A DNA stretch of 64,000 nt from JAKANT01 sp035502095 (GTDB taxonomy: Bacteria; Pseudomonadota; Gammaproteobacteria; Burkholderiales; Burkholderiaceae_F): the NCBI GenBank assembly GCA_035502095.1, contig DATJUX010000043.1:394766-458765 (forward strand), in the 5' to 3' direction. Each line of letters opens with the position of its first letter. The stretch's first letter is position 1. This document shows, one piece after another, positions 1 through 7,531 of the stretch. The notes under the pieces were generated by a model. That model did no database searches. It was not told where the DNA came from and saw nothing but the letters and a program-made list of their open reading frames with translations. The position numbers were made by a program, and so were the translations under genes.

Positions 1-332
1 ACGTGGCGCGCCTCGCGTTCGGGGTCGTCGGTGGCGTTGCACATGATCACCGAGATGCGGCGCTCGCTCAGGCAGGCCTCGAGGCCTTCCATGATCGGCA
101 TCGTGAAGCGGCCGAAGCTGTCGGTCGAGATCACGCCGACGGTCTGGCTCTGGCCGCGGTGCAGGCTGTGGGCGAGATCGTTCGGGCGGAACCCGATCTC
201 CTTGGCGATCGCGCGCACGCGCGCCCTGGTCTCCGGCCGCAGCTTGCCGCTTTCGGTGAGCGCCTTCGACGCCGTGCCGACGCTGACCCCGGCCAGCTGC
301 GCCACGTCGCGGATCGTCGGTCGTGTCTTCAT
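1..332 (-). CDS. LacI-family transcriptional regulator (partial, runs off window)
   Basis: Only the first 110 codons lie in the window. The protein opens with a LacI-type helix-turn-helix at residues 5-27 (TIRDVAQLAGVSVGTASKAL), then the hinge and the start of the periplasmic-binding-like ligand domain (QTVGVIS, about residues 63-69). Its ATG overlaps the stop of the upstream permease (ATGA), so it is the translationally coupled last visible gene of the sugar ABC importer operon. LacI proteins of this kind usually repress their own transport operon until a sugar binds. The two identical sites at 3500-3553, upstream of the first gene, are candidate targets. The family call is firm; the inducer is unknown. 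Confidence 0.93.
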   Translation of the reverse strand, partial: MKTRPTIRDVAQLAGVSVGTASKALTESGKLRPETRARVRAIAKEIGFRPNDLAHSLHRGQSQTVGVISTDSFGRFTMPIMEGLEACLSERRISVIMCNATDDPEREARH

Positions 333-1213
333 TTGACCGCGCCGCTCAACAGGCCCGACTGGTAGTACTTGCGCAGCAGCATGTAGATGACCAGACACGG
401 CAAGATCGAGATGACGACGCCGGCCTGCAACGCGCCCCAGTCGACGGCACCGAAGTGACCCTGGCGCACGCCGACCAGCATGATCGGCACGGTGAAGCGC
501 GTTTCCTTGCTCATGAAGATCAAAGCCGCGATGAACTCGTTCCACGAGGCGATGAACGCGAACAACACCATGGTCACGAGCGCCGGGCGCGTTACCGGCA
601 GGAACAGGCGCCAGAGCGCGCCCACGCTGCCGCAGCCGTCGACGATCGCCGCCTCCTCGAGCTCGCGCGGCACCGACTCGAAGCCGCTGCGCGCGAGATA
701 GACCGAGAACGGCAGCTGGAGGATCGTGTGCACGATCGCCAGGCCGAGATGCGTGTTGGCGATGCCCAGCTGCGAGAACATCGCGTAGAGCGGCGTGAGC
801 AGCGCCTGGTACGGGATCATCAGCCCCGCGATCAGGATCAGGAAGAGCACTTCGCGCCCCGGAATCGGAAAGCGTGCGAGCCCGTAGCCGGCCGGGACCG
901 CGAGCAGCACGCACAACACGATCGTGAGCAGCGCAACGGCCAGGCTGTTGAAGACATAGACCAGCAGGCCGGCCTGGTAGTTGAAGACCTTGGCATAGTT
1001 CTCGGTGCTCAGCGTATGCGGCACGTAGTGCGGCGGCACCGCCGACGCTTCGGCCGCGGTCTTGATCGACGACAGGAACGTGACGAGGATCGGGAACACC
1101 ATGAGCGCGATCACCGCGACGCAGATCGCGCCGAGCAGAAAGCCCGTCGCGCGCACCGCTTGGCGCGGTGGATTGCCGATCGCATCGGCGGTCGCAGCCG
1201 CGGTCCGCATCAT
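329..1213 (-). CDS. carbohydrate ABC transporter permease, MalG-like
   Basis: This 294-residue inner-membrane permease has a hydrophobic helix near residues 25-45, several further membrane segments, and the EAA-type cytoplasmic loop (ELEEAAIVDGCG) where the ATPase docks. The C-terminal stretch YYQSGLLSGAVK is typical of MalG-type CUT1 permeases. It should form the translocation channel as a heterodimer with the permease at 1210-2088. Its ATG overlaps the previous stop (ATGA), and its own stop overlaps the lacI start in the same way, so all three genes are co-translated. A methionine also occurs one codon downstream. The transported sugar cannot be read from the sequence; a glucoside or maltooligosaccharide fits the nearby alpha-glucosidase. 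Confidence 0.92.
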   Translation of the reverse strand: MMRTAAATADAIGNPPRQAVRATGFLLGAICVAVIALMVFPILVTFLSSIKTAAEASAVPPHYVPHTLSTENYAKVFNYQAGLLVYVFNSLAVALLTIVLCVLLAVPAGYGLARFPIPGREVLFLILIAGLMIPYQALLTPLYAMFSQLGIANTHLGLAIVHTILQLPFSVYLARSGFESVPRELEEAAIVDGCGSVGALWRLFLPVTRPALVTMVLFAFIASWNEFIAALIFMSKETRFTVPIMLVGVRQGHFGAVDWGALQAGVVISILPCLVIYMLLRKYYQSGLLSGAVK

Positions 1214-2088
1214 GTCTGCCCGGTGCGGCGCGCGAGGAAGATCTGCACCGCGGCGGCGGCGAAGATGATCGCGAGCAGGATGATCGAGAGCGTCGCGCCG
1301 TAGCCCTGCTTGAAGTAGATGAACGAGTTCTGGTAGATCCAGTAGACCGAGGTGAACGTCTCGCTGCGCGGGCCGCCCGCGGTCATGATGTAAAACTGGT
1401 CGAACGCGAGCATCGAGCCGATCGCGCTGACCAGCGTCGTGTACGCGATCGCACGGCCGGTGAGCGGCAGCGTGATGCGCAGCACGCGCTGCCAGTAGCC
1501 GGCGCCATCCATCGTCGCCGCCTCCTGGATGTCTTCGCCGACGGACTGGATGGCGGCGACGAACAGGATCATTCCGAAGCCGACCACCTTCCAGACGATC
1601 GAGACAATCACGGCCCACAGTCCGAGTTCCGCATCGACGAACCACACGACCGCGTGATCGACCAGATGCAGGTCCTGGAGCTGCCGGTCGACCAGCCCGA
1701 CCTGTTCGTCGAACAGACCCACCCAGAGGAAGCTCGAGCTGCCGATGCCGATCACGAACGGCAGGAAGACGACGGTGCGGGTCAGCCCCGCGAGCCGCAC
1801 CGGCGCGAGCGTCAGCAGCGCGAGCAGGAAGCCGCTGACGATCAGGATCGGCGTGATGTACGCGGTGTATTTCAGCGTGAACAGCAGCGCGTTCCAGAAC
1901 GTCTCGTCGTTCCACGCCCTGATGTAGTTGCTCCAGCCGACGTACTTCTCCCCGCCGAGCAACGAAGAACTCGTCAGCGACAGCCGGAACAGCTCCGCCA
2001 GCGGATACAGCACGAAGACGGCGACGAACAGGAGCGCCGGCGCGACGAAGGCGAGACCGACGAGCGCACGCCGCCGCGCGTGTTTCAT
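1210..2088 (-). CDS. sugar ABC transporter permease, MalF-like
   Basis: This 292-residue membrane protein starts with a short basic N-terminus (MKHARRRAL) and a first helix at about residues 10-32. It carries a binding-protein-dependent permease domain with the EAA loop at about residues 190-210 (DIQEAATMDGAGYWQ). It is the partner of the permease at 329-1213 in a CUT1-type sugar importer. The binding-protein gene ends 33 bp upstream, and its own stop overlaps the next start by 4 bp. Length and topology are normal for the family. No ATPase gene is seen among these genes, so the energising subunit must come from beyond the window edge or from a shared MsmK-type ATPase. Confidence 0.92.
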   Translation of the reverse strand: MKHARRRALVGLAFVAPALLFVAVFVLYPLAELFRLSLTSSSLLGGEKYVGWSNYIRAWNDETFWNALLFTLKYTAYITPILIVSGFLLALLTLAPVRLAGLTRTVVFLPFVIGIGSSSFLWVGLFDEQVGLVDRQLQDLHLVDHAVVWFVDAELGLWAVIVSIVWKVVGFGMILFVAAIQSVGEDIQEAATMDGAGYWQRVLRITLPLTGRAIAYTTLVSAIGSMLAFDQFYIMTAGGPRSETFTSVYWIYQNSFIYFKQGYGATLSIILLAIIFAAAAVQIFLARRTGQT

Positions 2089-2121
2089 CCTGCTGATCCG
2101 GACGCGAGTGCCGCCACCGGC

Positions 2122-3417
2122 CTACTCGCGCGCGATCTCCTTCATCTTCGCCTTCGCCTTGGCGATGCCTTCGTCGACCTTGCCGTCGAAAACGGCGGCC
2201 TGGATCATCTGGATCCAGGGCGACGAGTCGCTGTTCACCATGTCGTTGAAGTGGAACACCCATGGCACGTAGCCGATGCCCACCGCCTGCGCGGTCTTGA
2301 CGACGCGCGGCTCGGACTCGAAGTACTTGTTGTTGGCGAGATCGGTGCGTGAAGGCAGGATGTTGTTCTTGGCGAGGCCTTCGCGCTGCGCCTCGTCGCT
2401 GAGCTCCCACTTGATGAAGTCCAGCGCGAGCTTCTCCTGCTTGCTGCCCTTCGGCACCGCGACGACGTCTCCGCCCACGAATGCCGAGGCTTGTCCATCC
2501 TTGATGCCCGGCAGGAACGTGACGCCGAAGTCCATGTTCGGCACGTCCTTCTTCAGGTCGGAGATGAGGAAACCCCCGGCGCCCTGGATCCCGATCTTGC
2601 CGCTCTTGAAGTTGGCGACGAAATTGGCGCCATTGTCGGCTTGCGCGCTCTTCGGGATCAGGCCTTCGGTCCACATGTCGCGGAAGAGCTGCAGCACTTC
2701 CCTGACGCCGGGGCCGGCGAGCGGCTCTTCGCTGGCGTCGGCGGGCAGGATCTTCGCGCCGGAGGCGACCATCATCGGCGACGTCGTGAAGATGTTGCAG
2801 CCCGGGCACGAACCGGAAAAATAGAAGCCGTAGATGTCGGGGCCGAGGGCGCGGATCTTCTTCGCGTACTGGTGGATCTGCGCGAGCGTGGTGGGCGGCT
2901 TGTTCGGGTCGAGGCCCGCCTGCTTGAACAGGTCCTTGTTGTAGATCAGGATCGACACGTCGGGCGTGAAGCCGGTGCCGTAGATGCGCCCCTTGTAGGT
3001 CGCGAGATTGGTGAAGGCCGGCGCGACCTTGGCGAAGTTCGGATCCGCCTTCATCGCATCGGTGATGTCGGTCAGGAAGCCGGCACGCATGAAATCCGGC
3101 ATGTAGATCAGATCGAACGAGATCAGGTCGGGCACGTCGCCGGCCTTGGCGCCGGTCGCAAGCTTGGACACCATCTGGTTGTCCGGAATCACCGTCAGCG
3201 CGATCTTGTCGGTGTGTCCGCTGTTCCAGAGATCGACCATGTGCTGGGCGGCGTTGGCGCCGCTCGCGCGCACCCACATGCTGAGTTGAGTTGCCTGCCC
3301 CGCCGGTGCTGGTGCGGGCGCCGCCGCCGGTTGAGGCGGCTCTTCTTTCTTGCTGCAGGCGGCTAGCGCGATCGCCGCGGCGACGATCACGCCGCCGAGC
3401 AAAGAGTTGGATCTCAT
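2122..3417 (-). CDS. sugar ABC transporter substrate-binding lipoprotein
   Basis: This 431-residue extracellular solute-binding protein (family 1 type) delivers sugar to the permease pair. The N-terminus is a lipoprotein signal: a short basic start, a hydrophobic run and the lipobox LAAC with Cys at about residue 21, followed by a charged and Pro/Ala-rich linker. The mature part has the usual cluster 1 features (WNSGHTDKI early, YNKDLFKQAGLDPNKPPTT, then GGDVVAVPKGSKQEK). It is the first gene of the importer operon, about 83-126 bp downstream of two operator-like sites. The start ATG is preceded by a GGAGG-type ribosome site. Substrate is not predictable, but a glucoside is plausible from context. 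Confidence 0.93.
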   Translation of the reverse strand: MRSNSLLGGVIVAAAIALAACSKKEEPPQPAAAPAPAPAGQATQLSMWVRASGANAAQHMVDLWNSGHTDKIALTVIPDNQMVSKLATGAKAGDVPDLISFDLIYMPDFMRAGFLTDITDAMKADPNFAKVAPAFTNLATYKGRIYGTGFTPDVSILIYNKDLFKQAGLDPNKPPTTLAQIHQYAKKIRALGPDIYGFYFSGSCPGCNIFTTSPMMVASGAKILPADASEEPLAGPGVREVLQLFRDMWTEGLIPKSAQADNGANFVANFKSGKIGIQGAGGFLISDLKKDVPNMDFGVTFLPGIKDGQASAFVGGDVVAVPKGSKQEKLALDFIKWELSDEAQREGLAKNNILPSRTDLANNKYFESEPRVVKTAQAVGIGYVPWVFHFNDMVNSDSSPWIQMIQAAVFDGKVDEGIAKAKAKMKEIARE

Positions 3418-3499
3418 GTGTCTCCTCCTTGTGGGTGTTGGCGGGCGCGAGCTGTTGTGCCCCGGTCGCGACTGCCCGCGAACGAGGCAGGCTTCGAAG

Positions 3500-3553
3500 G
3501 AAAACCTTTTCTCGCGCGCAAGCGGCGCGATTTATATCGAAGAAAACCTTTTC
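3500..3553. promoter_or_regulatory. pair of LacI-type operator candidates
   Basis: The 12-mer GAAAACCTTTTC occurs twice, at 3500-3511 and 3542-3553, with the same orientation and a centre-to-centre distance of 42 bp, close to four helical turns. Each copy is an inverted repeat of GAAAA and TTTTC around a CC centre, similar to the A-rich half-sites recognised by many LacI-family repressors. They lie upstream of the importer operon whose last visible gene encodes a LacI regulator. This is an inference from repeat structure and context. Confidence 0.7.
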
Positions 3554-3648
3554 CTTCAAGGATTCCAGGCCGCAAAAGCGATGGCCGTTGTGCTGCGCCG
3601 CCGCAAGCGGTTGGGGGTTCGGCGAGGGTTCCGGTCGATTCGCCGGCG

Positions 3649-4269
3649 TCACCAGCGAAACAAGACCGTCGCGCGCGCCCGGGTGGTCTCGATCAGGCGC
3701 GCATTCGCCTCGTCGTTCACGCGCACCCACTCTTCGGCCGCCTGCGGGCTGCGACCGAAGTGCACGTGGCGCCCGACGAGACGCTCGACGCGCAGCGGCG
3801 AGTCGATGTCGACGTACCAGGTCTCGTCGAGCAGGCCGGCGACATCGGCCCAGTGTCCGCTTTCCAACAGGAGATAGTTGCCTTCGGTGATGACCAGGGG
3901 CGTCGACGGCTGTACGGCGATGGCGCCCGCAACGGGCTCCTCGATCTCGCGATGGAACCGCGGCGCGTAGACCGTCTCCCCGGTTCGTTGCGCGCGAATC
4001 CTCCGCAACAAGGCGACGTACCCGGCGCTGTCGAACGTCTCCGGCGCGCCCTTTTTTCCCGCCAGGCCGAGGCGCCGCAACTCGGCACCCGCGAGGTGGA
4101 AGCCGTCCATCGGCACGATGACCGAAACGTCCGCAAACGTTTCGTGGAGCGCTTGAGCGAGCGTCGACTTGCCCGAGCCCGGAGCGCCGACCAGCCCGAG
4201 CAGGATCCGGCGACGCGTGGCGAGCAGGTTGCCGATCCGGTCGAGGTAGGTTGGCGGGACAGCGGGCAT
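3649..4269 (-). CDS. P-loop nucleoside/sugar kinase family protein
   Basis: This 206-residue soluble protein belongs to the phosphoribulokinase/uridine kinase/pantothenate kinase-like group. A Walker A motif GAPGSGKST lies at about residues 28-36. The stretch VPMDGFHL is typical of PRK/CoaA-like kinases and holds a substrate-binding Asp. Later EGNYLLLE marks the Walker B-like region, and R-rich LVGRHVHFG forms the lid. An upstream GTG at 4287 is in frame, but ATG at 4269 has GAGG nine bases before it and is preferred. The gene precedes the sugar importer on the same strand, so it may phosphorylate the imported sugar or a nucleoside. The exact substrate is not known for this family. Confidence 0.8.
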   Translation of the reverse strand: MPAVPPTYLDRIGNLLATRRRILLGLVGAPGSGKSTLAQALHETFADVSVIVPMDGFHLAGAELRRLGLAGKKGAPETFDSAGYVALLRRIRAQRTGETVYAPRFHREIEEPVAGAIAVQPSTPLVITEGNYLLLESGHWADVAGLLDETWYVDIDSPLRVERLVGRHVHFGRSPQAAEEWVRVNDEANARLIETTRARATVLFRW

Positions 4270-4297
4270 GGTGCGGCGCCTCAGCACTTGAACGACT

Positions 4298-4321
4298 CCC
4301 TCCCCCGCGTGCGGGGGAGGG
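4298..4321. repeat. GC-rich hairpin, intergenic
   Basis: A perfect 10-bp inverted repeat (CCCTCCCCCG and CGGGGGAGGG) flanks a four-base centre in the 61-bp gap between the DUF1015 gene and the kinase. It has no T-tract. The form resembles common interspersed CTCCCCCGC/GCGGGGGAG palindromes of betaproteobacteria. It may act as a weak terminator or mRNA stabiliser. Confidence 0.6.
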
Positions 4322-4330
4322 GCGGGCTCC

Positions 4331-5677
4331 TCATCTGTTCGTCGCGGCGTCTTGCGCGGTGCGGATGCGCCGCGCTTCGAGGTAGAAGCGCTTTTCGTTC
4401 GCCTCGCCCATCGAAAACGTCTTGCGCGGCAGGGGGCCCTCGCGCACGACCATGCGCAGCAGGTCGCTCTTGCTCATCGCGGCGAAATGAATGCCGACGC
4501 TTCCGGCGTTCGTCGCCAGTCGTTCGAGCACGTCGTCGCCGTGGATGTAGTCGATGTCGGCGGCGCCACCACGTTCGATGAAACGGTCGATGAACGGCTG
4601 CAATGTGCCGATCGCGAGCGTCGACGGCGGATCGGCGATCTCTACCACGCTGAAATGCGGGCCGGGCCCGATCAATCCCGCCGCGTGACGCGATGGCGGC
4701 ACGGCGCCCACGCGCGCGCGCATCGCCGCGGCCGAGGCGACATCGGTGCACGACAACTTCGGTCCGAACGCCGCCGCGAGCGCCTGGCGAACGTCGGCGG
4801 CAACGCCGAGCAACAGGCGATGGATCGGCGCGAACTCGAGCGCGGGATCATGGATGTTCTCGACTTCGACCAGCGCGTAACGGCTCGGATGGTCCATGCC
4901 CACCGTGCCCTTCACGCGGTCCCAGATCGACTTGGCGGTGGCCAGAGAATGGTTGCCGTCGCCCATCGCGAACAGCATCACCGGCGTGCCGACGGGCACG
5001 CCGTATTTTTTCGCAAAGCGCCGCGGATCTGCCAGGGCCTCGAGCGCGTCGACCGCGCGGTCGCTCTGCGCCCCGTCGACGGCGTAGCCGGCGACGTGGC
5101 CGCCGCCGAGCATCAGGTCGGTTTCATAGAGCTTCGTGAGCGTCGGGCGCGCGGCGCCGAAGGGCTCGATCACCGTTCGCCCCGGGTCGTCGATCAGCAC
5201 GAGCACGTGCGGCAACTCGAGCTCGGCGCCGTTGCGCACTTCGATACGCGGGGCAAGGCGCGCGACCATCGTGCCCTCCGTCGGGCGGATCAGGCTGGTC
5301 GTGCCGCTGCTGAAATCGTAGTGCTCGAGATCGAGCTCCACCATCAAGCCACGGCGGACCCGGCCGCCGATGGTCCGCTCGACGTAGATGGCGCCCGCGT
5401 GTTCCACGAGCACGCCTTCGGCAAGGTAGCGCCGCATCGATTCCTGGATCCGGCGGATGCGCGCGGGGGCGTCCGCCGATCCGAGGTACGCCTCGGGAAA
5501 GATCAGGTGCAGCGTCGACGGCGCGTCGCCGACTTCGTCCGCCACCTTCCGCCAGTACTCGGGCTCGGACGTGTATTGATCGCATGCGACCACGGCCCAC
5601 TTCTTCAGGTCGATCCCGGGCCGGGGCAGGAAACTCCGCGGCAAGCGAAAGCCCGTGTGCGCACCCATCATCGGCAA
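4331..5677 (-). CDS. DUF1015 family protein
   Basis: This 448-residue cytoplasmic protein matches the DUF1015 family across its length. It has an early WAVVACDQYTSEPEYW segment, a conserved central block ending in GDGNHSLATAK (about residues 255-265), and a C-terminal block with FIERGGAADIDYIHG. The biochemical function of DUF1015 is unknown. The GDGNH block looks like a catalytic or ligand site, and homologs are often near serine or one-carbon metabolism genes, but that is not seen here. Two start codons are possible (5677, or 5668 three codons in). It lies upstream of the kinase on the same strand and is separated from it by the hairpin at 4298-4321. Confidence 0.88.
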   Translation of the reverse strand: MPMMGAHTGFRLPRSFLPRPGIDLKKWAVVACDQYTSEPEYWRKVADEVGDAPSTLHLIFPEAYLGSADAPARIRRIQESMRRYLAEGVLVEHAGAIYVERTIGGRVRRGLMVELDLEHYDFSSGTTSLIRPTEGTMVARLAPRIEVRNGAELELPHVLVLIDDPGRTVIEPFGAARPTLTKLYETDLMLGGGHVAGYAVDGAQSDRAVDALEALADPRRFAKKYGVPVGTPVMLFAMGDGNHSLATAKSIWDRVKGTVGMDHPSRYALVEVENIHDPALEFAPIHRLLLGVAADVRQALAAAFGPKLSCTDVASAAAMRARVGAVPPSRHAAGLIGPGPHFSVVEIADPPSTLAIGTLQPFIDRFIERGGAADIDYIHGDDVLERLATNAGSVGIHFAAMSKSDLLRMVVREGPLPRKTFSMGEANEKRFYLEARRIRTAQDAATNR

Positions 5678-5749
5678 CCCGTCGGTGAGAGACCAGCGAT
5701 GGTACTCACGCCGCGGGCACCGACCAAGGCGCTTCGCGTCGCCTCGGCG

Positions 5750-7360
5750 TCAGCGCGCCCCGGGCTCCTGCAGCAGACCGCGCGACCGGCGCTTGTCCGC
5801 ATACATCTCGCGATCGGCGGCTTCGACCAGCGCCTCCAGCGAATCTCCCGGGCGCGCGTGCGCCAGCCCGATGCTGATCGAGACGCTCGGCAATCCGGGC
5901 GCGATGCTGGCCCAGTCGCGGTTGCGCACGGTTTCCTTCAGGCGGTGGCGCAGGCCCTCGGCCGCCTTCGCATTCGCGCCCGGCATGACGATCACGAACT
6001 CGTCGCCGGCAAGGCGCACCGCGAAGTCGGTCTCGCGCAGGCAGGACGTCATCGCGCGGGCGATGCCGACCAGGACCTCGTCGCCGACCCGGTGCGAGAA
6101 GTTGTCGTTGATCGCCTTGAAGCGATCGACGTCGACCAGCGCAACCGTCAAGGCGACACCGGATTGCAATTCGCGGCGCACGAATTCGTCGAGGAAGCGT
6201 CGGTTCTTCAGGCCGGTCAACGTGTCGTGCAGCGACAGCGCTTCGAGGTGAGCGCGTTCGGCCTCGAGCGCCGTGACCGCTTTCTCCTTCTGCACCACGG
6301 CTTCGCGCCACGCCTGCGCTTGGGCGATGTTGGTCGAACGGCGCCGGATCTCGGCGCTCTGTGCGCGCGAGAACGCGCGTTCCTCGGCCAGCGCATCGGC
6401 GAGCCGCCCGGCGGTCTCGTAGACGCGCGAGCGCAATCGGTGTGCCGCCCCCTGCAGAAACGTGTTTCCCAGCCGCTTCGCGAGCGCCACGGCCCGATCG
6501 GCTGCACTTTCGGCCGCCGCGTTGTCGCCGGCCCCGAGACTGGCTTCCGCGATGGCGAGCGTGCACCCGATGATGGCGGTCGTCGAACTCAGGCCCTCGG
6601 CCAGTTGCAGCGCCTCGGAGGATCCGGCCAGCGCGCCGGCAAAGTCGCCGAGCAGGGCGCGCGCCTGCACGATGTTGGCCAGCAGCGCGGCCCGGGTCCA
6701 CGCGCTCAACGACCGGCCGACGCTGCGCACGACCAGCCCTTCGCACTCCCGCAGGCAGCCTTCGATAAGGGTGCGTGGAACCGAAGCGCAGCCGAACTCT
6801 CTTTCGTAGCGGGCGCGGCTGATCGTGAGGTGCGCGGCGTTCGCGCGCAGCACGCTCTGTGCTTCCAGATGCTGACCGACGCGGGCGAGCCTCGCCGCGG
6901 TGGCGAAGGACTCCTGGGCCTCGTCGAACGCGCCGACGTCCGCATAGACGATGCCGGCATTGATGAGGACCACGAGCCGTGTCTTCGTGGGCGGCAGTTT
7001 TTCAGCGACGTATTGCGCCCGCCTCGCGGCACCCACGGCCTCTTCGTAGTCGCCCAGCGAGGAGCAGGTCGCGGCGAGGACACTCCACGCCACCGCCTCC
7101 TTGGCCTGATCGCCGAGGTCGCCGAAGCGCTGCGCCGCTTCGCGCAGGAATTCGCGCGCTTCTGCGTGCGCGGATTGCGCCATGTGGCACGTCGCCAGCC
7201 GATACACGGCTTCGGCTTCGAGATCGGCGAGCCTGAGCTGCCGGGCGCGCGAGCGCACCGCCAGAGCCAATGCCCGCGCTTTGTCCTCGTTGCCGGCGGC
7301 GAGCGCCGCTTTGCAACTGGCAATCCGCCTGGACAGCTCCAGACGAACGCTTCCGTCCAT
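5750..7360 (-). CDS. TPR-repeat diguanylate cyclase (GGDEF)
   Basis: This 536-residue soluble protein has a helical N-terminal half (residues 1 to about 330) with alanine-rich tetratricopeptide-like repeats. A short coiled segment (about 335-370) leads to a GGDEF domain at about 373-530. The domain starts with LTGLKNRRFLDEF and has the metal site DVDRFKAINDNFSH. The active loop is AGDEF (about residues 451-455) instead of GGDEF, a variant known to be active. RETD lies five residues upstream and matches the inhibitory c-di-GMP site. It should therefore make c-di-GMP with product inhibition. No membrane segment is seen, so the TPR part may sense a protein partner. It is divergent from the alpha-glucosidase gene. 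Confidence 0.9.
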   Translation of the reverse strand: MDGSVRLELSRRIASCKAALAAGNEDKARALALAVRSRARQLRLADLEAEAVYRLATCHMAQSAHAEAREFLREAAQRFGDLGDQAKEAVAWSVLAATCSSLGDYEEAVGAARRAQYVAEKLPPTKTRLVVLINAGIVYADVGAFDEAQESFATAARLARVGQHLEAQSVLRANAAHLTISRARYEREFGCASVPRTLIEGCLRECEGLVVRSVGRSLSAWTRAALLANIVQARALLGDFAGALAGSSEALQLAEGLSSTTAIIGCTLAIAEASLGAGDNAAAESAADRAVALAKRLGNTFLQGAAHRLRSRVYETAGRLADALAEERAFSRAQSAEIRRRSTNIAQAQAWREAVVQKEKAVTALEAERAHLEALSLHDTLTGLKNRRFLDEFVRRELQSGVALTVALVDVDRFKAINDNFSHRVGDEVLVGIARAMTSCLRETDFAVRLAGDEFVIVMPGANAKAAEGLRHRLKETVRNRDWASIAPGLPSVSISIGLAHARPGDSLEALVEAADREMYADKRRSRGLLQEPGAR

Positions 7361-7435
7361 TTCGTGCGCCCCCGCGCCGACTGCAACCGGCTCTGTTTAT
7401 CGCCAGACGACGGAGGCGGAGGCCGCAAATAGGGG

Positions 7436-7515
7436 TCGAATCGCGTGGCGATTCGATCGATGGTGGCGGGATCCCGATCGGGGCGTGAAAATCCCCGCGA
7501 CCGGCATCGTGCCGG
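7436..7515. promoter_or_regulatory. cluster of inverted repeats in divergent promoter region
   Basis: The 171-bp gap between the divergent cyclase and alpha-glucosidase genes has three perfect symmetric elements. TCGAATCGC and GCGATTCGA lie at 7436-7456 with a GTG spacer. CCCGATCGGG is at 7473-7482. CCGGCA and TGCCGG lie at 7501-7515 with a TCG spacer. The first is the best operator candidate (9-bp arms). The last lies just before the GGAGG of the alpha-glucosidase gene and could also form an mRNA hairpin. No match to the sites at 3500-3553 is seen, so the regulator is unknown. Confidence 0.45.
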
Positions 7516-7531
7516 CGCACGGAGGAACCTG

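Noticed and set aside
329..3730. An 1133-codon open frame through the two permeases and binding protein on the minus strand
   Set aside because: Only its last 294 codons are the real MalG-like permease; the upstream part is a shadow of the other genes in a different frame, as expected at this GC content.
4352..7432. A 1026-codon plus-strand frame opposite DUF1015 and the GGDEF gene
   Set aside because: Its composition (Arg, His, Gln, Asp-rich) is that of an antisense shadow, and the minus strand carries two clear protein families.
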